The notes: generated by a model from the sequence alone, not told the origin. Positions 10,963 through 22,909 are shown, numbered from the stretch's first letter. The stretch: DNA of 64,000 bases from Rhineura floridana (GCF_030035675.1 NC_084492.1:29553761-29617760), one strand, 5' to 3'. A program made the numbers and translations.

Positions 10963-11100
10963 GGAGGCAGCTCTGTTAAGGCAAGTGGGCCGCTGCCCAA
11001 CCAATCTAACTCTGCCCTTCGCCAATCTCCACCTGCTTGCCGTCTTACCTACAGGCAATCCAGGGGGATAGCACTGCGTATTACCTTTCTCTTCCCCAAT
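10963..11100 (+). mobile_element. repeat family L, left part
   Basis: agtggaggcagctctgttaa, gggccgctgcccaaccaatc, caatccagggggatagcact. It is cut where repeat J starts at 11101. Confidence 0.65.
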
Positions 11101-11790
11101 CTCAGGGCTCATTCACAAGGGAGCTGAACTCCATATTAAAGTTGAAGCTTTTGCCATCACGATAGATTTGCAAGGTTCACACTTCCTACCCTCCAATCTG
11201 CAGTTTTCTATTCACACTGAAGGGAAAGGATCAATCACGCAGCTTCTTAATAACCACACCCTCTTAAGGTCAAAATACTACTTCCCCTGGTCACCTTGGC
11301 AACCGATCATGCTCAGTTTGTTCTAGAGTAAGTTTCATAAAAAAGAAAAAAGAAAAAGCCCTGTGATTATTTGTATTTTCACAATCCAGCTGCAATACAA
11401 ATATTTGTTTGAACAGTGTTATGCTTTTTTGCACATGTTAAGGGGGAAAGAAAAATAAAGCACTGTTTGCAGCAGGCTTGAAGAATGGGAGCCAGCAGCC
11501 AAACCTTATATGAAAGAAGGGAGGAGGAGGGAGTGGGCGTGGAGAGGGGAACGACTGACACACCCACCTAGAAGCATCAGAGTACAGCATCTGCAAGCAC
11601 TAGAGATATGCAGTGGAAACGTTTGTTCCTTCCCTTTTCAGATTTTAAAAGGATTGGGTTAGTATGGATTTACAGGGGGGAAACTGCATGATACTGCGTT
11701 TGCCAGTAACGTCATGTGAATCCTGAGGATTAAAAGGGGCTGTGAGTAGCACCAGACTCACACTAAGCCTCCGTGTGAATCAGCCCTCAG
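11101..11790. mobile_element. repeat family J, 690 bp, candidate DNA transposon
   Basis: Ends ctcagggctcattcacaagg / cgtgtgaatcagccctcag are inverted repeats. The interior includes tcaccttggcaaccgatcat, tgtgattatttgtattttc, ggagtgggcgtggagagggg and tttgccagtaacgtcatgtg. A second copy lies at 25045. No transposase frame. Confidence 0.78.
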
Positions 11791-11799
11791 TGTTGCCCT

Positions 11800-12955
11800 T
11801 GCAGAACTCAGCAGAGGAGAGGATGGGAATAAAACTAGAATAAGCTCTCTCCAAGTGTTTGGGCGCCCTTCCTTATACCCCACCAGTCCTAATTGGCATC
11901 AGCTGTGCAACGCAGGTGATCTAGAACTGAATGAAGGCCGCTCTCAAACTCTTTGATCTGGAGGTTAATGAAGAGCCGAAACCTCCTTCTTGGTATTTCA
12001 AACCAAGACTCTAGCCTTAGTTTCCTTCCTTGTTTTTCTCTGTCTACAGTAGCAGAATGTCTTCCATGCATGTCAGTTCATTCCTCTGAAATCCATTTCC
12101 AGGCCTAATTAGTTACTTTAATTTTTTGATCATCTCTCAAATTGTTGCTTAAAAAAAAAGAGGAGGGAGAAGGGGCAGTCAAACATTCTTTACTTGTCTA
12201 ATAGGTTTCCAAATATTTGCTGGAAAATATAACTATTGAATAACATCAGCTTTCAAATAGGGAGTCTTTGGAATGTCAGCTTAGTGAAGGCTCCTGACAG
12301 GGGAGTAGGTGGTGAGTTAGTATCGTCTGACAAGGATATTCGCAGGAAGCAACATCAAACTGTAACAGAGGAACGAAAAAAGAAAGAAAAAGCAACAACC
12401 CAGTCATCTTTGGAGATTCTGAAAGTGGAAAACTTTTACACTTGAGAGTTTACTCTGGGAGAGTTTAACTGTCCAAGCAAATACATTTGCTGTGGTTTTT
12501 CTCTACTATCTAAGCTCCTCAGATGAAAACACCATTTTTGGCTAAAAGGTTATGAGCAAACGGACTTCATTAAATGATCAAGAAAGAATGGATTGATTTG
12601 CTGCTGCTCCTGAGATGGCAGTATTTTAGTGCCAACAGCCACAACGCTTGATCTCGGGTTTCCAAGCAGCTTCCGCTCTGTGGTGAAAGCATCAGACATA
12701 CACAGTAGAATGCAGTTGGGCAAAACTGAAGTTTGGGGTGGGGAGGTGGGGAAGCCCTGTGTGGGAGTTCTTTTTTTTCCAGTCAATGCTTCAGGCATGT
12801 GCTTTGAAAAAGGGTGCTTCTCAGTCTTCCATGCAATGCAGCAACATGGTGGCCTTGGATGCCTGAGCAAGACAGGGCAAATCACTCCGGGAGTGACTAG
12901 TGTAAGCATGTGCAACTTGGTTCACTGTATTGCATTGTGTTGTGCTATATTTCAA
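11800..12955. other. no recognised gene
   Basis: Overlapping open frames on both strands at 12550-12958 show no known domain. An AATAAA hexamer stands at about 12953. Nothing else supports a gene. Confidence 0.45.
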
Positions 12956-13010
12956 TAAAGTAGTTACCATAAAACAACAACAACCCAAAGGAATACCCAG
13001 GAAGAACAGA

Positions 13011-13030
13011 TGATGATGATGATGATGATT
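13011..13030. repeat. (GAT)n microsatellite
   Basis: Short gat run next to a LINE-like A-rich edge (12970-13115). Confidence 0.9.
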
Positions 13031-13204
13031 AGTCAGTTAGTCACTTGTTACCTGAAGGCCAAAGCAACTTTACAACATTGTTAAACACACAAATAAATAT
13101 ATGTATATATATAATATTTTTGTAAGCCATCACACCGCGACCTCCCTACACTAACCTGTATGTGTGGGAAATTAACAATGCATCTCCAGACCTTCTCCGA
13201 GGAT

Positions 13205-13650
13205 GCTCCTGGATAGAGAAATGTTTCTCTTCCTCTTTCAAAACACAGCAACTCCAATGAAGCTGAATGTTGGAAGGTTCAGGACAGACAGAAGAAAGGA
13301 CTTCTTCGTATAGCAGGGCAGCACATAGTTACACTATGCAATTCACTCCCGCAAGAGGCTGTGATGGCACAAACATGGATGACTGCAAAAGAGGATTGGA
13401 CAAATTCATGGAGGAGAAGGCTATCAATGGCTACTAGCCTTGAGTATGCTTTCCCTCCATGGTCAGGTGGCAGTATGCCTCTGAATACCAGTTGCTGGGA
13501 AGTGCAGGAGAGGTGATGTGCTGTGGCGCTCAGGTCCTGCTTGCAGACTTCCCATACACATCTGGTTAGCCACTGTGAGAACAGGATGCTGGACTAGATG
13601 GGCCACTAGCATGTTGCAACAGGTTCTCCTTATGTTCTCCTAGTTCTTTA
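13205..13650 (+). mobile_element. CR1 LINE 3' end
   Basis: Forward CR1 from gaagctgaatgttggaaggt through caagaggctgtgatggcac and ccagttgctgggaagtgca to the end ggttctcctatgttctcc-like sequence at about 13640. Confidence 0.92.
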
Positions 13651-14099
13651 AGCAATGCTTATTTTGATGGTGCAGATTTATTAATTGTGCCCCTGCATTC
13701 ATAATGATTTAGAATATTATAGAATGAGGGCTTGTGAAATACTTTTAATGCACCGTGTCTATTTCATGCTGGTTGGCATTGCTCCTCACCCCAACAAACC
13801 TCATGATACACTGAAGTTTCATCAGCAACAATCAAGTCCTGATTCTTTGTAGATCCAATTTCACCATTGAGGTGGTGGTGGGGGAGGGAACATTCCTTTG
13901 AGCTCTGCTTGGTTTAAAACAGCCAAGACTGCAATAGGCTGCCTTTTGAAACTGGGGAGTGGGGTGTGTGTGTGCTGTGGTTCACATTCAGTGTTCTACA
14001 AGAGAATGAGAAATGGCTGCTTTTAAAAAATAAAATAAAATAAAACCCTTTGCTGCAAACAGCATGCACGGTATCAGAAAAAGCCTGGCATGGGGAGAG

Positions 14100-14640
14100 A
14101 GAGAAAAAAAGTCTTTAGATGTAGGGGATTATGAAAGAGTGAACACAATTTGCAGATAAAATAGAAGTGATTAAGTTAATGAAGGATAATTTTGCTGGTT
14201 TGAAAACTATAATTAATAGGAATTAATTGTTTATTTAGAAATTTAGCATAGCTCTGCTAAACAAAAAAAATAAAGCCAACAACCCCAACATCAAACATAC
14301 TGCCATTGGAAGCCCATATAATGAAGAAAATGATCCAGATGTGCATAAAAGCTTACAAAGCATTTTTTTAAAAAGAGAGAAAGCGCGCCTGCATGAAGAA
14401 CTCTAATGATAAAAAGATGCCACTTGCTGTTCTGCTCTTCTTTTAAATACATCCTTTCTGAAATAATGATTATCATTTGCACTTTCATCTTAAGTTAAAT
14501 AGCATATGGCTTTGGCTGATTAAAGCCCCCTCCCGGTATTAATCAGCATCTTAGTATCATGTTTCTAATGGAGGCTGCCGGTTGCCCTGCTGATACTGTA
14601 AGCTTATTAACAACATCTAAGTCTTTGGATCAGGGCTGCC
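14100..14640. other. repeat-poor AT-rich stretch, possible conserved non-coding element
   Basis: No family of the window occurs here and no long open frame looks coding. It holds several homeobox-like cores (ggctgattaaagc, cggtattaatcagc, aactataattaatag). Nothing proves function. Confidence 0.25.
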
Positions 14641-15052
14641 TATGAGAAAGAGCTTTTGAGCCAGGGAAGAGCTGCAAAAATGTCCATCGCAGGTGTGCAG
14701 TTCATCGGCAACTTCAGCAGGGTTGAAAACTGCATATGCATAAAACTTCTAGCTTGAACAAATAACTTGCTTTCCCCCTCACTTACTTTGACAGGGAAAG
14801 GCTTTGGCTTTGGGGTGTGTGGGCCTTTTGGAAACAAGAATTGTACTTCAGGATGTTCCCAGCATCTTTGTCAGGGTCTCTTCCAGGATTGAATTGGTGG
14901 TGGGTTTGGATTTTTTTCAGGAATGTGAAGACACAGTAAGTTAGTAACGAGGTTGGTAAATCATGTTGTGCTTGAACAAATACATCATATGGGGGCTACT
15001 GATAATCTAGTTTGGCTTTTAGTCCCACCAGCTGAGTAACTAGCCTGTTTTA

Positions 15053-15225
15053 GCAAGGGGAAGACCAAACAAGAGATGGTATGATTCCATAAAGGAAGCC
15101 ACAGACCTGAACTTACAAGATCTTAACAGGGTGGTTCATGACAGGTGCTCTTGGAGGTCACTGATTCATAGGGTCGCCATAAGTCGTACTCGACTTGAAG
15201 GCACATAACAACAACAACAACAAAT
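15053..15225 (+). mobile_element. Bov-B LINE 3' tail, short
   Basis: A 170-bp copy of the last Bov-B coding stretch and 3' tail, with gaagccacagacctgaac, tcgccataagtcgtactcga and an (aac)n end. Strongly 5'-truncated; the frame is already broken near its start. Confidence 0.88.
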
Positions 15226-15227
15226 AT

Positions 15228-15428
15228 CCATACCATACATTTAAAGTAATATTATACTACTTTAAGAGTCATGATTGTCCCCAAAGAATCCTGGGAACTA
15301 TAGTTTCTTAAGGGTGCTGAGAGTTGTTGAGAGGTCCTTAACAAACTGCAGTTCCCAGGATTCTTTGGGGGAAGGCATGGCTCTTAAAGTGCCTTCACTG
15401 TGTAGTGTGGATGTGATTCTGAAGTGCC
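15228..15428. mobile_element. palindromic MITE, family A, short copy
   Basis: Ends atccataccatacatttaaa / cactgtgtagtgtggatgtg, arms around 15285-15320 and 15335-15375. The central loop is deleted, leaving a tight foldback. It follows directly on a Bov-B tail. Confidence 0.82.
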
Positions 15429-15429
15429 T

Positions 15430-16125
15430 GTGTTGTTGTTTTTTGTTTAACTTATAGAGACTTATCTGGAAACTCTTGTTCAGCAAAACATCACAACTAG
15501 CCCTGCTATCTTAAGAAGCAAAATGTCACTGATTACCCTAAGGGAGTTTCATCTCTTTGAGAACGCCATGGGGAGCGGCTGAATTTTTGGAGACCATTAG
15601 CTCTTTCAGAGTCAAAAAGCTTGCTGACGGTTTTGGAAGGGAGAGAATGAAGCCTAGCAAACAGGGCATCTTTCCCTCCTTTTTAATATGCTGGCCTCTT
15701 TTTTGTGAAATTGTGTGGTTCTTCATAAGATGCATGATTTCCCCAGGGATGTCACGCGGGCATCTGTATGGGACTTCCTCCATCAAAGGCCATGTTCTCT
15801 TTCTCTGCTTCTTCTCCTGTTCCCTTTCGTAATTTAGTGTGACGGTTGCTAATGCCTAGCATGCATCAGAGCAGAGTCCCAACACGAGGAGATGAAATGC
15901 ATCTTGAGACTAAAAACAAGAACAACAGCCAAAAAGAAAAGAAAAGAATGGGGAATGGAGCAGCCTTTCCCATAGGGGAAGGGATGGAACTCTGTTGCTC
16001 TGCGTTGATCTGGGTCAATTCTAGTTTCAGCAGAGGAGACTAACAGAGAACCTGACTATAAAACTCACATTAATTGTGTTTTTGGATGCTGAAACGTGGG
16101 CTGAAAGTGAACGAATAGGGGGGAA
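15430..16125. other. no recognised feature
   Basis: Unique-looking sequence with open frames on both strands near 15540-15830 of about 80-90 codons, none with a recognisable domain. Confidence 0.45.
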
Positions 16126-16127
16126 AG

Positions 16128-16245
16128 GCTGTTGCACTCTCAGGTCCTGCTTTCAGGCTTCTCGTGGGCATCTGGTCAGGCACTGTGAGAGCCTGGATGG
16201 GCCCTTGGCCTGATCCAGCAGGGCTCTTTTGTTCTTATGAATGGA
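16128..16245 (+). mobile_element. CR1 LINE, extreme 3' end
   Basis: ctctcaggtcctgctttcag, gcatctggtcaggcactgtg, ggcctgatccagcagggctc and the end ttttgttcttatga. Confidence 0.85.
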
Positions 16246-16954
16246 TGTGGAAGAGCGAGTGAACACCTAACGCAAGGTTTTGCATTTCCAGCTCTCTCTT
16301 TTTAGGGGCGGGGGACAGAGCTGGTGCTTTACTACTGAGCTATGATCCATCCTGACTGGTACTGACTACAAGGCTGGCTCTCTAGGATCACATGTGGGGG
16401 AGACAGGGACACGTTGCCCTTGCTGTTGCATCCTCTCCTAGCGCCCCTCCCCCATAGCTGCCATGACTTCAGCGGGGGCAACCTGAACAGGGGATGCACT
16501 CTACAGAAGACTCTCTGCAAGACTTTGGAACCTTAGAATTGTGCAGGGTTCTAAAACATGTGGAGAGCTTATATATGTGTAGAAGAAATTCCTCTCTTCA
16601 GATCTCTCCCCCCCCCTTGCAGTGATGGAGGGAGGCAGGGCTAGCAGGGGATGTGACAGTGAGGTTGGGGCCAGTGAACGTGGCCCTAAACCAGGGCTGC
16701 TAACTTTTTGGGGCCTGAGGGCACATTTGCAAACAGAGGAAACTGTTACGAGCACCACACACACACACATCACAAGCAAGCACATATCACAACATGCTGT
16801 ATTGGCTACAATGGCATGCTTCTTTTAAGTGTAATTTCATCTGGAGGGGGGATCCTGTGGGTACCAGGGAAGGCCTCTGCGGGCACATGTGTGCCCCCTG
16901 GTCCCACATTGGCATCTGCTGCTCTACATTCTCACTTCCTCCCCATGATTTGAA

Positions 16955-17155
16955 ATTATTTATTTATATTTATTATTGTATTTCTCTCCCACAGTTCCCC
17001 TGAGGACCTCAAGGTGGCATACATGTTTCTCCTCTCTCCATTTTAGCTTCACAACAACCCTGTGAAGTAGGTTAGGCTAAGAGGCCTGTGAAGTAGGATA
17101 GGCTAAGAGGTTACCCAGTGAGCTTCATGGCCAAGTGGGGATTTGAACCCTGGTT
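16955..17155 (-). mobile_element. tRNA-derived SINE (non-Bov-B tail), reverse, truncated
   Basis: Tail and body are present (ttatttatatttattattgt, accccaaggtggc-type block, gggatttgaaccctggttc). The head is missing, and the sequence passes into a worn tRNA-Ala SINE. A body segment (gtgaagtaggttaggctaag) is repeated in tandem. Confidence 0.78.
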
Positions 17156-17156
17156 C

Positions 17157-17255
17157 AAATTAAGGATTATGCTGAAATAGGGCTTACAGATGTCACAGAT
17201 TGAATCTAAGCCCTTTTGCATGCAAATCATGTGCTCTCTCACTGAGCTATGGCTT
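17157..17255 (-). mobile_element. tRNA-Ala-derived SINE, reverse, worn
   Basis: Contains attgaatctaagcccttttg followed by gcatgcaaatcatgtgctct and cactgagctatggc, the reverse of the tRNA-Ala head. The rest of the element is absent. Confidence 0.65.
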
Positions 17256-17599
17256 GTTCCACAAAGTGCCACAAATATATCCCTCTGCTCTTTATTAGAA
17301 AAGAAGCAAATCTCTCTCTGATGCAGTGTACATGATCTCCTGTTGTGATAAATTATTGTCCCATTCTCTGTAATACAACAGCTTGCCATTTTTGTGAATT
17401 GCTGTACCAGATATTTTACATACATCCCTTTCACCGTGGCAAATCTTCAGGACAAAGTTAGCTCAAGGACCTTGTCCAGCTGATGCTCCCATGTTCTCAG
17501 AGAAGTTGCAGTTCTTCTGGGAAATGTGATTATAGGATAGAATGGGGGGGTGTTTGGTGACATTGATAAGGAGGTCATCTCTTTCATATGCCAGTTGTA

Positions 17600-17810
17600 C
17601 TCGAAAACAGTCGAGACCAGTGGATCCAATGTCAGTGGGGCAGTGAATCCGCTCCAAGTTTTAAGAGCTGTCCAATATTCTGAACCTATTTTGGTAATGC
17701 GTTTCAGCACCTTGCACAGTTCTGTGAAAGTTTGGACTAAAACCCAGAGCGGATTCACTGCCCCCCTGACATTGGATCCACTGGTCTCGACTGGAGCCAC
17801 CAGTTTCTAC
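17600..17810. mobile_element. palindromic MITE, family E
   Basis: Arms ccagtggatccaatgtcagt + gggcagtgaatccgctcc and their complements at 17735-17795, with a non-repeated centre. Both arms also hold gttttagtcc-type sequence in opposite sense. Superfamily unknown. Confidence 0.82.
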
Positions 17811-17904
17811 TGTTCCCAAACATATCTCAAACTATGTTGTACCTGTTTTGGACCTTCAGAGTAGCTGCTTTCGGGATTAGTTAGTCCACAAGGAAGTTGT
17901 TAGA

Positions 17905-18180
17905 GGAACATAGGAGCCACTTATACTAAGTCAGACCATCAGTCCATCTAGTACAGTATTATCTACACTAGTGGCGGCTCTCCAGATGTTGCTGGACTAC
18001 AGCTCCCATCATGCTTGGCAATTGGCCCTAGTGCCTGGGGCCGATGGGAGCTGGAGACCAACAACATCTGAAGGGCCACAGGCTCCCCACTTCTAATCTA
18101 CACTGACAGGAGTCTTTCCCAGCCCTACCTGGATATGTCAGGGATTGAACTTGGGACCTTCTGCATGCAAAATATGCCTC
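17905..18180 (-). mobile_element. tRNA-Ala-derived SINE, reverse, interrupted
   Basis: Left part (taagtcagaccatcagtcca) and right part (cccagccctacctggat, ttgaacttgggaccttctgc) are one SINE split by a hAT-type MITE at 17969-18095. The eight bases atctacac occur on both sides of the MITE. Confidence 0.85.
17969..18095. mobile_element. hAT MITE, family C, nested in SINE
   Basis: A near-palindrome of 127 bp containing gctggactacagctcccatc and its imperfect complement. It is flanked by a perfect 8-bp target duplication atctacac (17961-17968, 18096-18103), the hallmark of hAT elements. Confidence 0.88.
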
Positions 18181-18487
18181 TTCTGCTTCTGCTTCTTACC
18201 TGGGATGGTCAATGCACGGCACACATGCCGCTAGCCTCCATCAGCTTGCTGCTACTCCCTGCTTCTCATTATCTGCTGCCTGAGGCATCCATCTTGTTCT
18301 GCCCAACGGTAGGGCTGGCCCTCTCACCCACTGTTAGATGCAGAAGAAAAAGAACAGGCGGGAATGACTGCTGCTCTCATGGCCTGATTTGGGAGAGGGA
18401 ACACAGGAACTTGGTGGGGGTGTTTTTTTGCAAGGTCAGACGATTTGTCCAGCTGGTCTGCTGTCTAAATTGGAAACAGGTTTGCAG

Positions 18488-18600
18488 CATTTCAGGCAGA
18501 GGTCTTTCTCATCATGCCCCTTTAAAAAGTGGCGATTCTGGGGGCTGCACTTGAGACCTTCTGCATGCAAAGCAGGTGCTCTATCACTGCACAGTGGTCC
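18488..18600 (-). mobile_element. tRNA-Ala-derived SINE fragment, reverse
   Basis: Head complement visible as cttgagaccttctgcatgc and aaagcaggtgctctatcactg; the body is short and diverged. Confidence 0.6.
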
Positions 18601-18834
18601 CTTCCCCAAAGGGCAGTGGTGGGCAGCCTTAGGCCTAGGGGCCAAATGCACCCTCCTGACCCCTCCATTTGTCCGCTGAGACTTTCCCAAGGCCCCTTCC
18701 ACAAGGCCATGCCCTCCTCGACTGCTTCTGCCTGCCTGGAATGTGTCCTGTGATAATGGTTCTTGCTTGCCTGGAAGGAGTATGGAATGTGTGTGTGTGT
18801 GTGTATGTAACTGCCAAAATCATAATCTCTGTTA

Positions 18835-19163
18835 TTTTTTCTTCACCTACTGAAGACCTTCCTCTTTCAACAAGCCTTTTAAGTTGAGACCTTATCCCAG
18901 TCTGTGTCTGTGTTGGAATTGCTTTTTAATGTTTTAAAACCTTTTTTAAATAAACAGATATTTTTAACCTTTTCTTTTTTAAAAAAAAAATAGATGTTTT
19001 GAAACCTTTTTTTAAAAAAATGTTTTTAGAGATGCTTTGTTTTAGTGTATTTTAAAGTCTGTTTTTATGATGTTTTAAAGTGCTTTTAGTGCTTTTGTTT
19101 GCCGCCCTGGGCTCCTGCTGGGAGGAAGGGCGTTATAGAAGTCAAACAAACAATAAATAAATA
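18835..19163 (+). mobile_element. L2/CR1-like LINE 3' tail
   Basis: cttcctctttcaacaagcct at the coding edge, a T-rich 3' UTR, then ccgccctgggctcctgctgg and the aaacaataaataaataa end. Confidence 0.8.
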
Positions 19164-19164
19164 A

Positions 19165-19290
19165 TGCCAGTATAGAAATCTATGGCCAGATTTGAAATAT
19201 TGTGTACAGTTCTGGTTGCCTCACCCCAAAAAGGATATTGTAGAGCTGGAAAAGGGCAACCAAAATGATCAGAAGGATGGAAGTCACAGA
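19165..19290 (+). mobile_element. CR1 LINE fragment
   Basis: atattgtgtacagttctggt, ttgtagagctggaaaagggc and aaccaaaatgatcagaagg are the conserved stretch after the last CR1 reverse transcriptase block. Confidence 0.85.
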
Positions 19291-19364
19291 ATGAGGCCAG
19301 CTTACTATTCTATGACTATCAGCTGATCCAACATCATGCTGTGCATTTTTATGTGCATCAGTAT

Positions 19365-19475
19365 AGCCCCTTGGATTTTTAAACTCTCCTTGGGGGGCAT
19401 GACTATGGGGGCTGTCATGATGGGCTCCTGCGCTTCAAAATTTACCACTACACTACTTCCCTGGATCTTGGGGTG
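19365..19475 (+). mobile_element. right-edge fragment related to the 24.4-24.97 kb element
   Basis: gggggctgtcatgatgggct and taccactacactacttccct parallel the right end of the 24385 element. Confidence 0.4.
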
Positions 19476-19589
19476 TGTGTATCTCTCTCTCTCACACACA
19501 CATGCATATGCACACACATGATCAGGACTGGAAACCAATGAGCTCTGGGCTGCAAGTCAACATATACAGAATTGCTCCTCCGTTTCCAA

Positions 19590-19922
19590 GCACCTGCATC
19601 AGGAATGGAGAACCTCTTTCAGCTGAGTACTGCATTCCTTTCTAAAGGGCCATGTGCCAATGGTGAGCGGAGCAGCAATATAAATGTTACCTTTGCACAG
19701 TCGGCTAGTTTCTGCACGCACAAATGCACATCCCTCTCTGTTCTCTATCTGGGCAAGCAAGAAGCACTAGCAGAGTTCAATTATACATTCCAGCCAGGCA
19801 AAATTATTTGAAGTGTGAAGCAGGGCCAGTGAGGGGCGTGACTAGGGAGAGTTCTGAGGGCCGATAAAGAGGCCTGGAGGGCCACATTTGGCCCCCATGC
19901 CTGAGTTTTGCCACCCCTGTCC
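19590..19922 (+). mobile_element. repeat family F, about 330 bp
   Basis: ggaatggagaacctctttca, ggccatgtgccaatggtgag, gccaggcaaaattatttgaa, gtgaggggcgtgactaggga, gccacatttggcccccatgc. Several copies in the same order occur in the window. Probably a non-autonomous DNA element. Confidence 0.8.
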
Positions 19923-20019
19923 GACTTCATAGAAGATCCCCCAGAATTCTACTGCAGACTCTGACTCTGATACTGTTTTCCTCAAAAAACATTGTTTACT
20001 TATCCAATTGCACATCTTA

Positions 20020-20920
20020 AGTGCTTCATGTTGATTATTTCATGGCTGAAGAAGCATCCCCTGCTTTTCCTCCTTTTGTTTTGCTGCAATCCTAGTTTAA
20101 ATCCACTGGGGGATTGTAGCAAAAAGTTGGGGGTGGCAAATATGTCCAAGGACTATTTGTAATTTGAGAATAATGGCCTTTGCAGAGAGATGCTTGGTTT
20201 CCAGGGAGCTCACTGGGACATAAACTGTTGAAATGGATACTGCCCCTTAAATTATCATTCTGAGAGAGAGAGAGAGAGAGAGAGAGACTATAAACCCTGC
20301 TGTAGGTTCATTGTGACCTGGAAGGAAGCCCTGGGATGTCAGTGTGTTAAAAAAGAGAATTGTTTTGAAAGAAGTGTGTTTTCAGATACTCATCCAGATC
20401 TTGCAGGCTTGTTGATGTGAAAACTGACCTCTCTGAAGGTTCCTCCCACCAATTCTTCTTTTTTAAGCGAGTGAGCTGGAAGACAAGTCTGGATTTATGT
20501 TCCTTGTGAAACATATGGCAAGGGAAAAAAGACGTTTCAAAATGAAGGTTATTAAAAACTGTTGTTATGACCAGAGATCATTTCCAGCATTTGTTATTGG
20601 CTCTTTGGAAGACAGACACACTGAAGTGCTGGAGAAATAGGTCAGTTTCCAGAAGGAAGAAATAAACAACTCAGAATATTCTTGATTGAGTTATGGCCCA
20701 GACATAGCTTCTGGCAAGTACAGATGTAAGAAGGCATTGCTTTCCCTTCTGCCCTGTATTTCTTTCACGCAGCACTGTTTCTGTACCGCTGCAATGCGTC
20801 TTCCACCAAAATGACATTGCTCATCCCACTGTCTGTTGTGGCAAAAGTACATAATTTATGTAATTTATGTAATGAATTATATGATTAATCCCACAGTGGG
20901 CACAGATAGAATTGGAGAGC
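20020..20920. other. no recognised feature apart from one microsatellite
   Basis: Unique-looking sequence; contains only the (GA)n tract at 20261. Confidence 0.45.
20261..20287. repeat. (GA)n microsatellite
   Basis: Simple ga run. Confidence 0.93.
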
Positions 20921-20924
20921 CTAG

Positions 20925-21040
20925 CCCAAGGATGGCGAATCTTTTTCAGCCCAAGAGCTGCAATCTCTTCTGGGCAGCCTTTTGGCACATGCCACATGGC
21001 AGCAGTGGACAGAGCCAGAGGCAAAAGTGGGCAGTGGGAT
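20925..21040 (+). mobile_element. repeat family F, left fragment
   Basis: aggatggcgaatctttttca, cacatgccacatggcagcag and gacagagccagaggcaaaag match the left third of family F. Confidence 0.7.
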
Positions 21041-22160
21041 ATAGATTGTCTAATTTGTTTTTCCCAACAATTATGATCTCTAAGCTTAAAGGCCCAAAGA
21101 GTTGAAAGAGTAAAAAAAAATGTATGTAAGAGAAAGAACTTGAAGATAAAGTAGAAATTGTTCAAAGTTCTACCCCCAAAAGGAACTTCATTCATCTTCA
21201 GTTTACCCTGCAATTATGGGAACTACTTTCAGGTACAGTTCAGAGATTTTTGAATGAATTCCATGAACTTTGACCAAACTAGTTCCTTCCAAGCACTGGA
21301 CTTTATAATCCAGTTTAAATATCCTCTCCATGCAGAGGGATTGTCAGAGAAGCATGCCTCAGCTAATAATCCAGTTTTGCTGAGGATCTGCACAAGAGTG
21401 TACTTAATTCAACCCAGTCTTTCAATACAGCCTCTCCCTTGCAAATGCAGGCAACCAACTGCCTATTCCCCAAGCCTTTCTGAGTTCTTGACAGCTTTGA
21501 CATGGTGTGACATTCCGCTTGTGGTTACAGCTATCACTCTGGCTGTTGTTTTTTCTTAAAACATTTTTTGACATTTTTTTCTTTTTAAAACCAACATTAG
21601 TTTCTTATGTGACAGCTGAAATCAGGCTTTCAAACAGCACTAAATTGGAGTCAGGGCTCAACCTCCCAATGTGTGAAGTGGAACATCAGTGCATTGCAAT
21701 CATGCCTTCTGCAAAACAAAGGGAGAGAGTGAAAGAGAGTTATAAAGCCACACTCCTGCAAACAACGCCCAACCTTGTCTTAGAAATGAAACAGCTGAAC
21801 TACAGGAGATTTGAGATCAGATCTCCTGAGATTTTTGTTCTTACCCCAAAACACCAGTTGGAGAGATCTGAATTAGATCAGACCAGTAGCAGGGTGGAAG
21901 AGGGTGGCGATCAGCACCTTTCCCCTCCATGCTGTTTCCACAATCAAAATTGCCCCACCTAACTGCAATTAGTCTCAGAGACCAGAGCTGCCTGGGTAGA
22001 ACTCTCCAAGGAATTCCCGTGGGAGATGAGTGGGACTAACAGGAGCTTCTCTCCTGTTTAAATCAAGCAGAGCTGGAGCTGCAAGATGAAGGGCCTTAGG
22101 CACATAGGAAGTTATCTATGGTCTGCTTTGAAACTATTTACCTGAATGCCGGCTGATTGT
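21040..22160. other. no recognised feature
   Basis: A 151-codon plus-strand frame (21507-21962) has no domain and no splice context I trust. The rest is unassigned. Confidence 0.4.
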
Positions 22161-22164
22161 AATT

Positions 22165-22272
22165 TCAATCAAAACGAGACCACAACTCCTATCAGCCCCA
22201 GCAATCATGTCCAGTGGTTAAGGATGATGGGAACTGTAGTCCAAAATTTATCTGGAAGGCACCAGGCTGGGG
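22165..22272. mobile_element. hAT MITE, family C, worn
   Basis: Contains ccacaactcctatcagccc and the partner gatgggaactgtagtccaaa; one end (aaggcaccaggctgggga) is preserved, the other is diverged. Confidence 0.7.
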
Positions 22273-22793
22273 AAGGATGTCCTAGGATAACAATGTGTAT
22301 GTTACAATGGCTGTGAAGGCGGATGAAGGCTGCAGCAGATAAAGAACTTCCAATCGTCATGGTACCCATGTCATTGGATCAAAGCCTTTTTCTGTCAAGA
22401 TTGTGTGTTGATCGTGGTGCACCGATCTCCCCACATAAAACAAATTCAAGCACAGGCGTCTTCCATAACAAAAGTCCCATGGCGATTGGCAAATGGCGAC
22501 AGGGGCAGGATTGTGAAATCCAGAAGCCCCTAGTCATGGTCTGGTATATCGGCGGTGCATACAGATTCAGACGGATCCATTGCTAAAGACTATATTTTGG
22601 AAGACAATCTTACTCGGTCATGAGTGATCGCCAAGGGAAAAAAAAACATATTTGTGCACCACTATTTCATTAAAAAAAATATCAAAACAGTTTCCAACAG
22701 ATAGAACCCCGTATAATAAAAACCATTAAAAATACAGTAAAAACAAGGTCAGCTTGGTTGACTGCAACACATGATCAGAGATAGTCACAAATT

Positions 22794-22909
22794 CAGAGCT
22801 TGGAAAAGTTACTTTTTTGAACTACAACTCCCATCAGCCCCAGCCAGCATAGCCACTGGATTGGGCTGGTGGGAGTTGTAGTTCAAAAAAGTAACTTTTC
22901 CAAGCTCTG
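22794..22909. mobile_element. hAT MITE, family B
   Basis: Full-length palindrome, arms nearly identical to the copy at 2612. The flanking 8-mers (cacaaatt, caatcagg) no longer match well. Confidence 0.9.

Noticed and set aside
12550-12958. overlapping frames of 121 and 109 codons on both strands
   Set aside because: Mirror-image open frames suggest compositional bias; no motif found. The AATAAA at the end is not enough to call a transcript.
21507-21962. 151-codon plus-strand frame
   Set aside because: Low-complexity start, no known motif and no supporting splice sites.
22323-22586. 87-codon plus-strand frame
   Set aside because: No domain recognised. It has the look of an unclassified repeat, but I could not assign it to a family.
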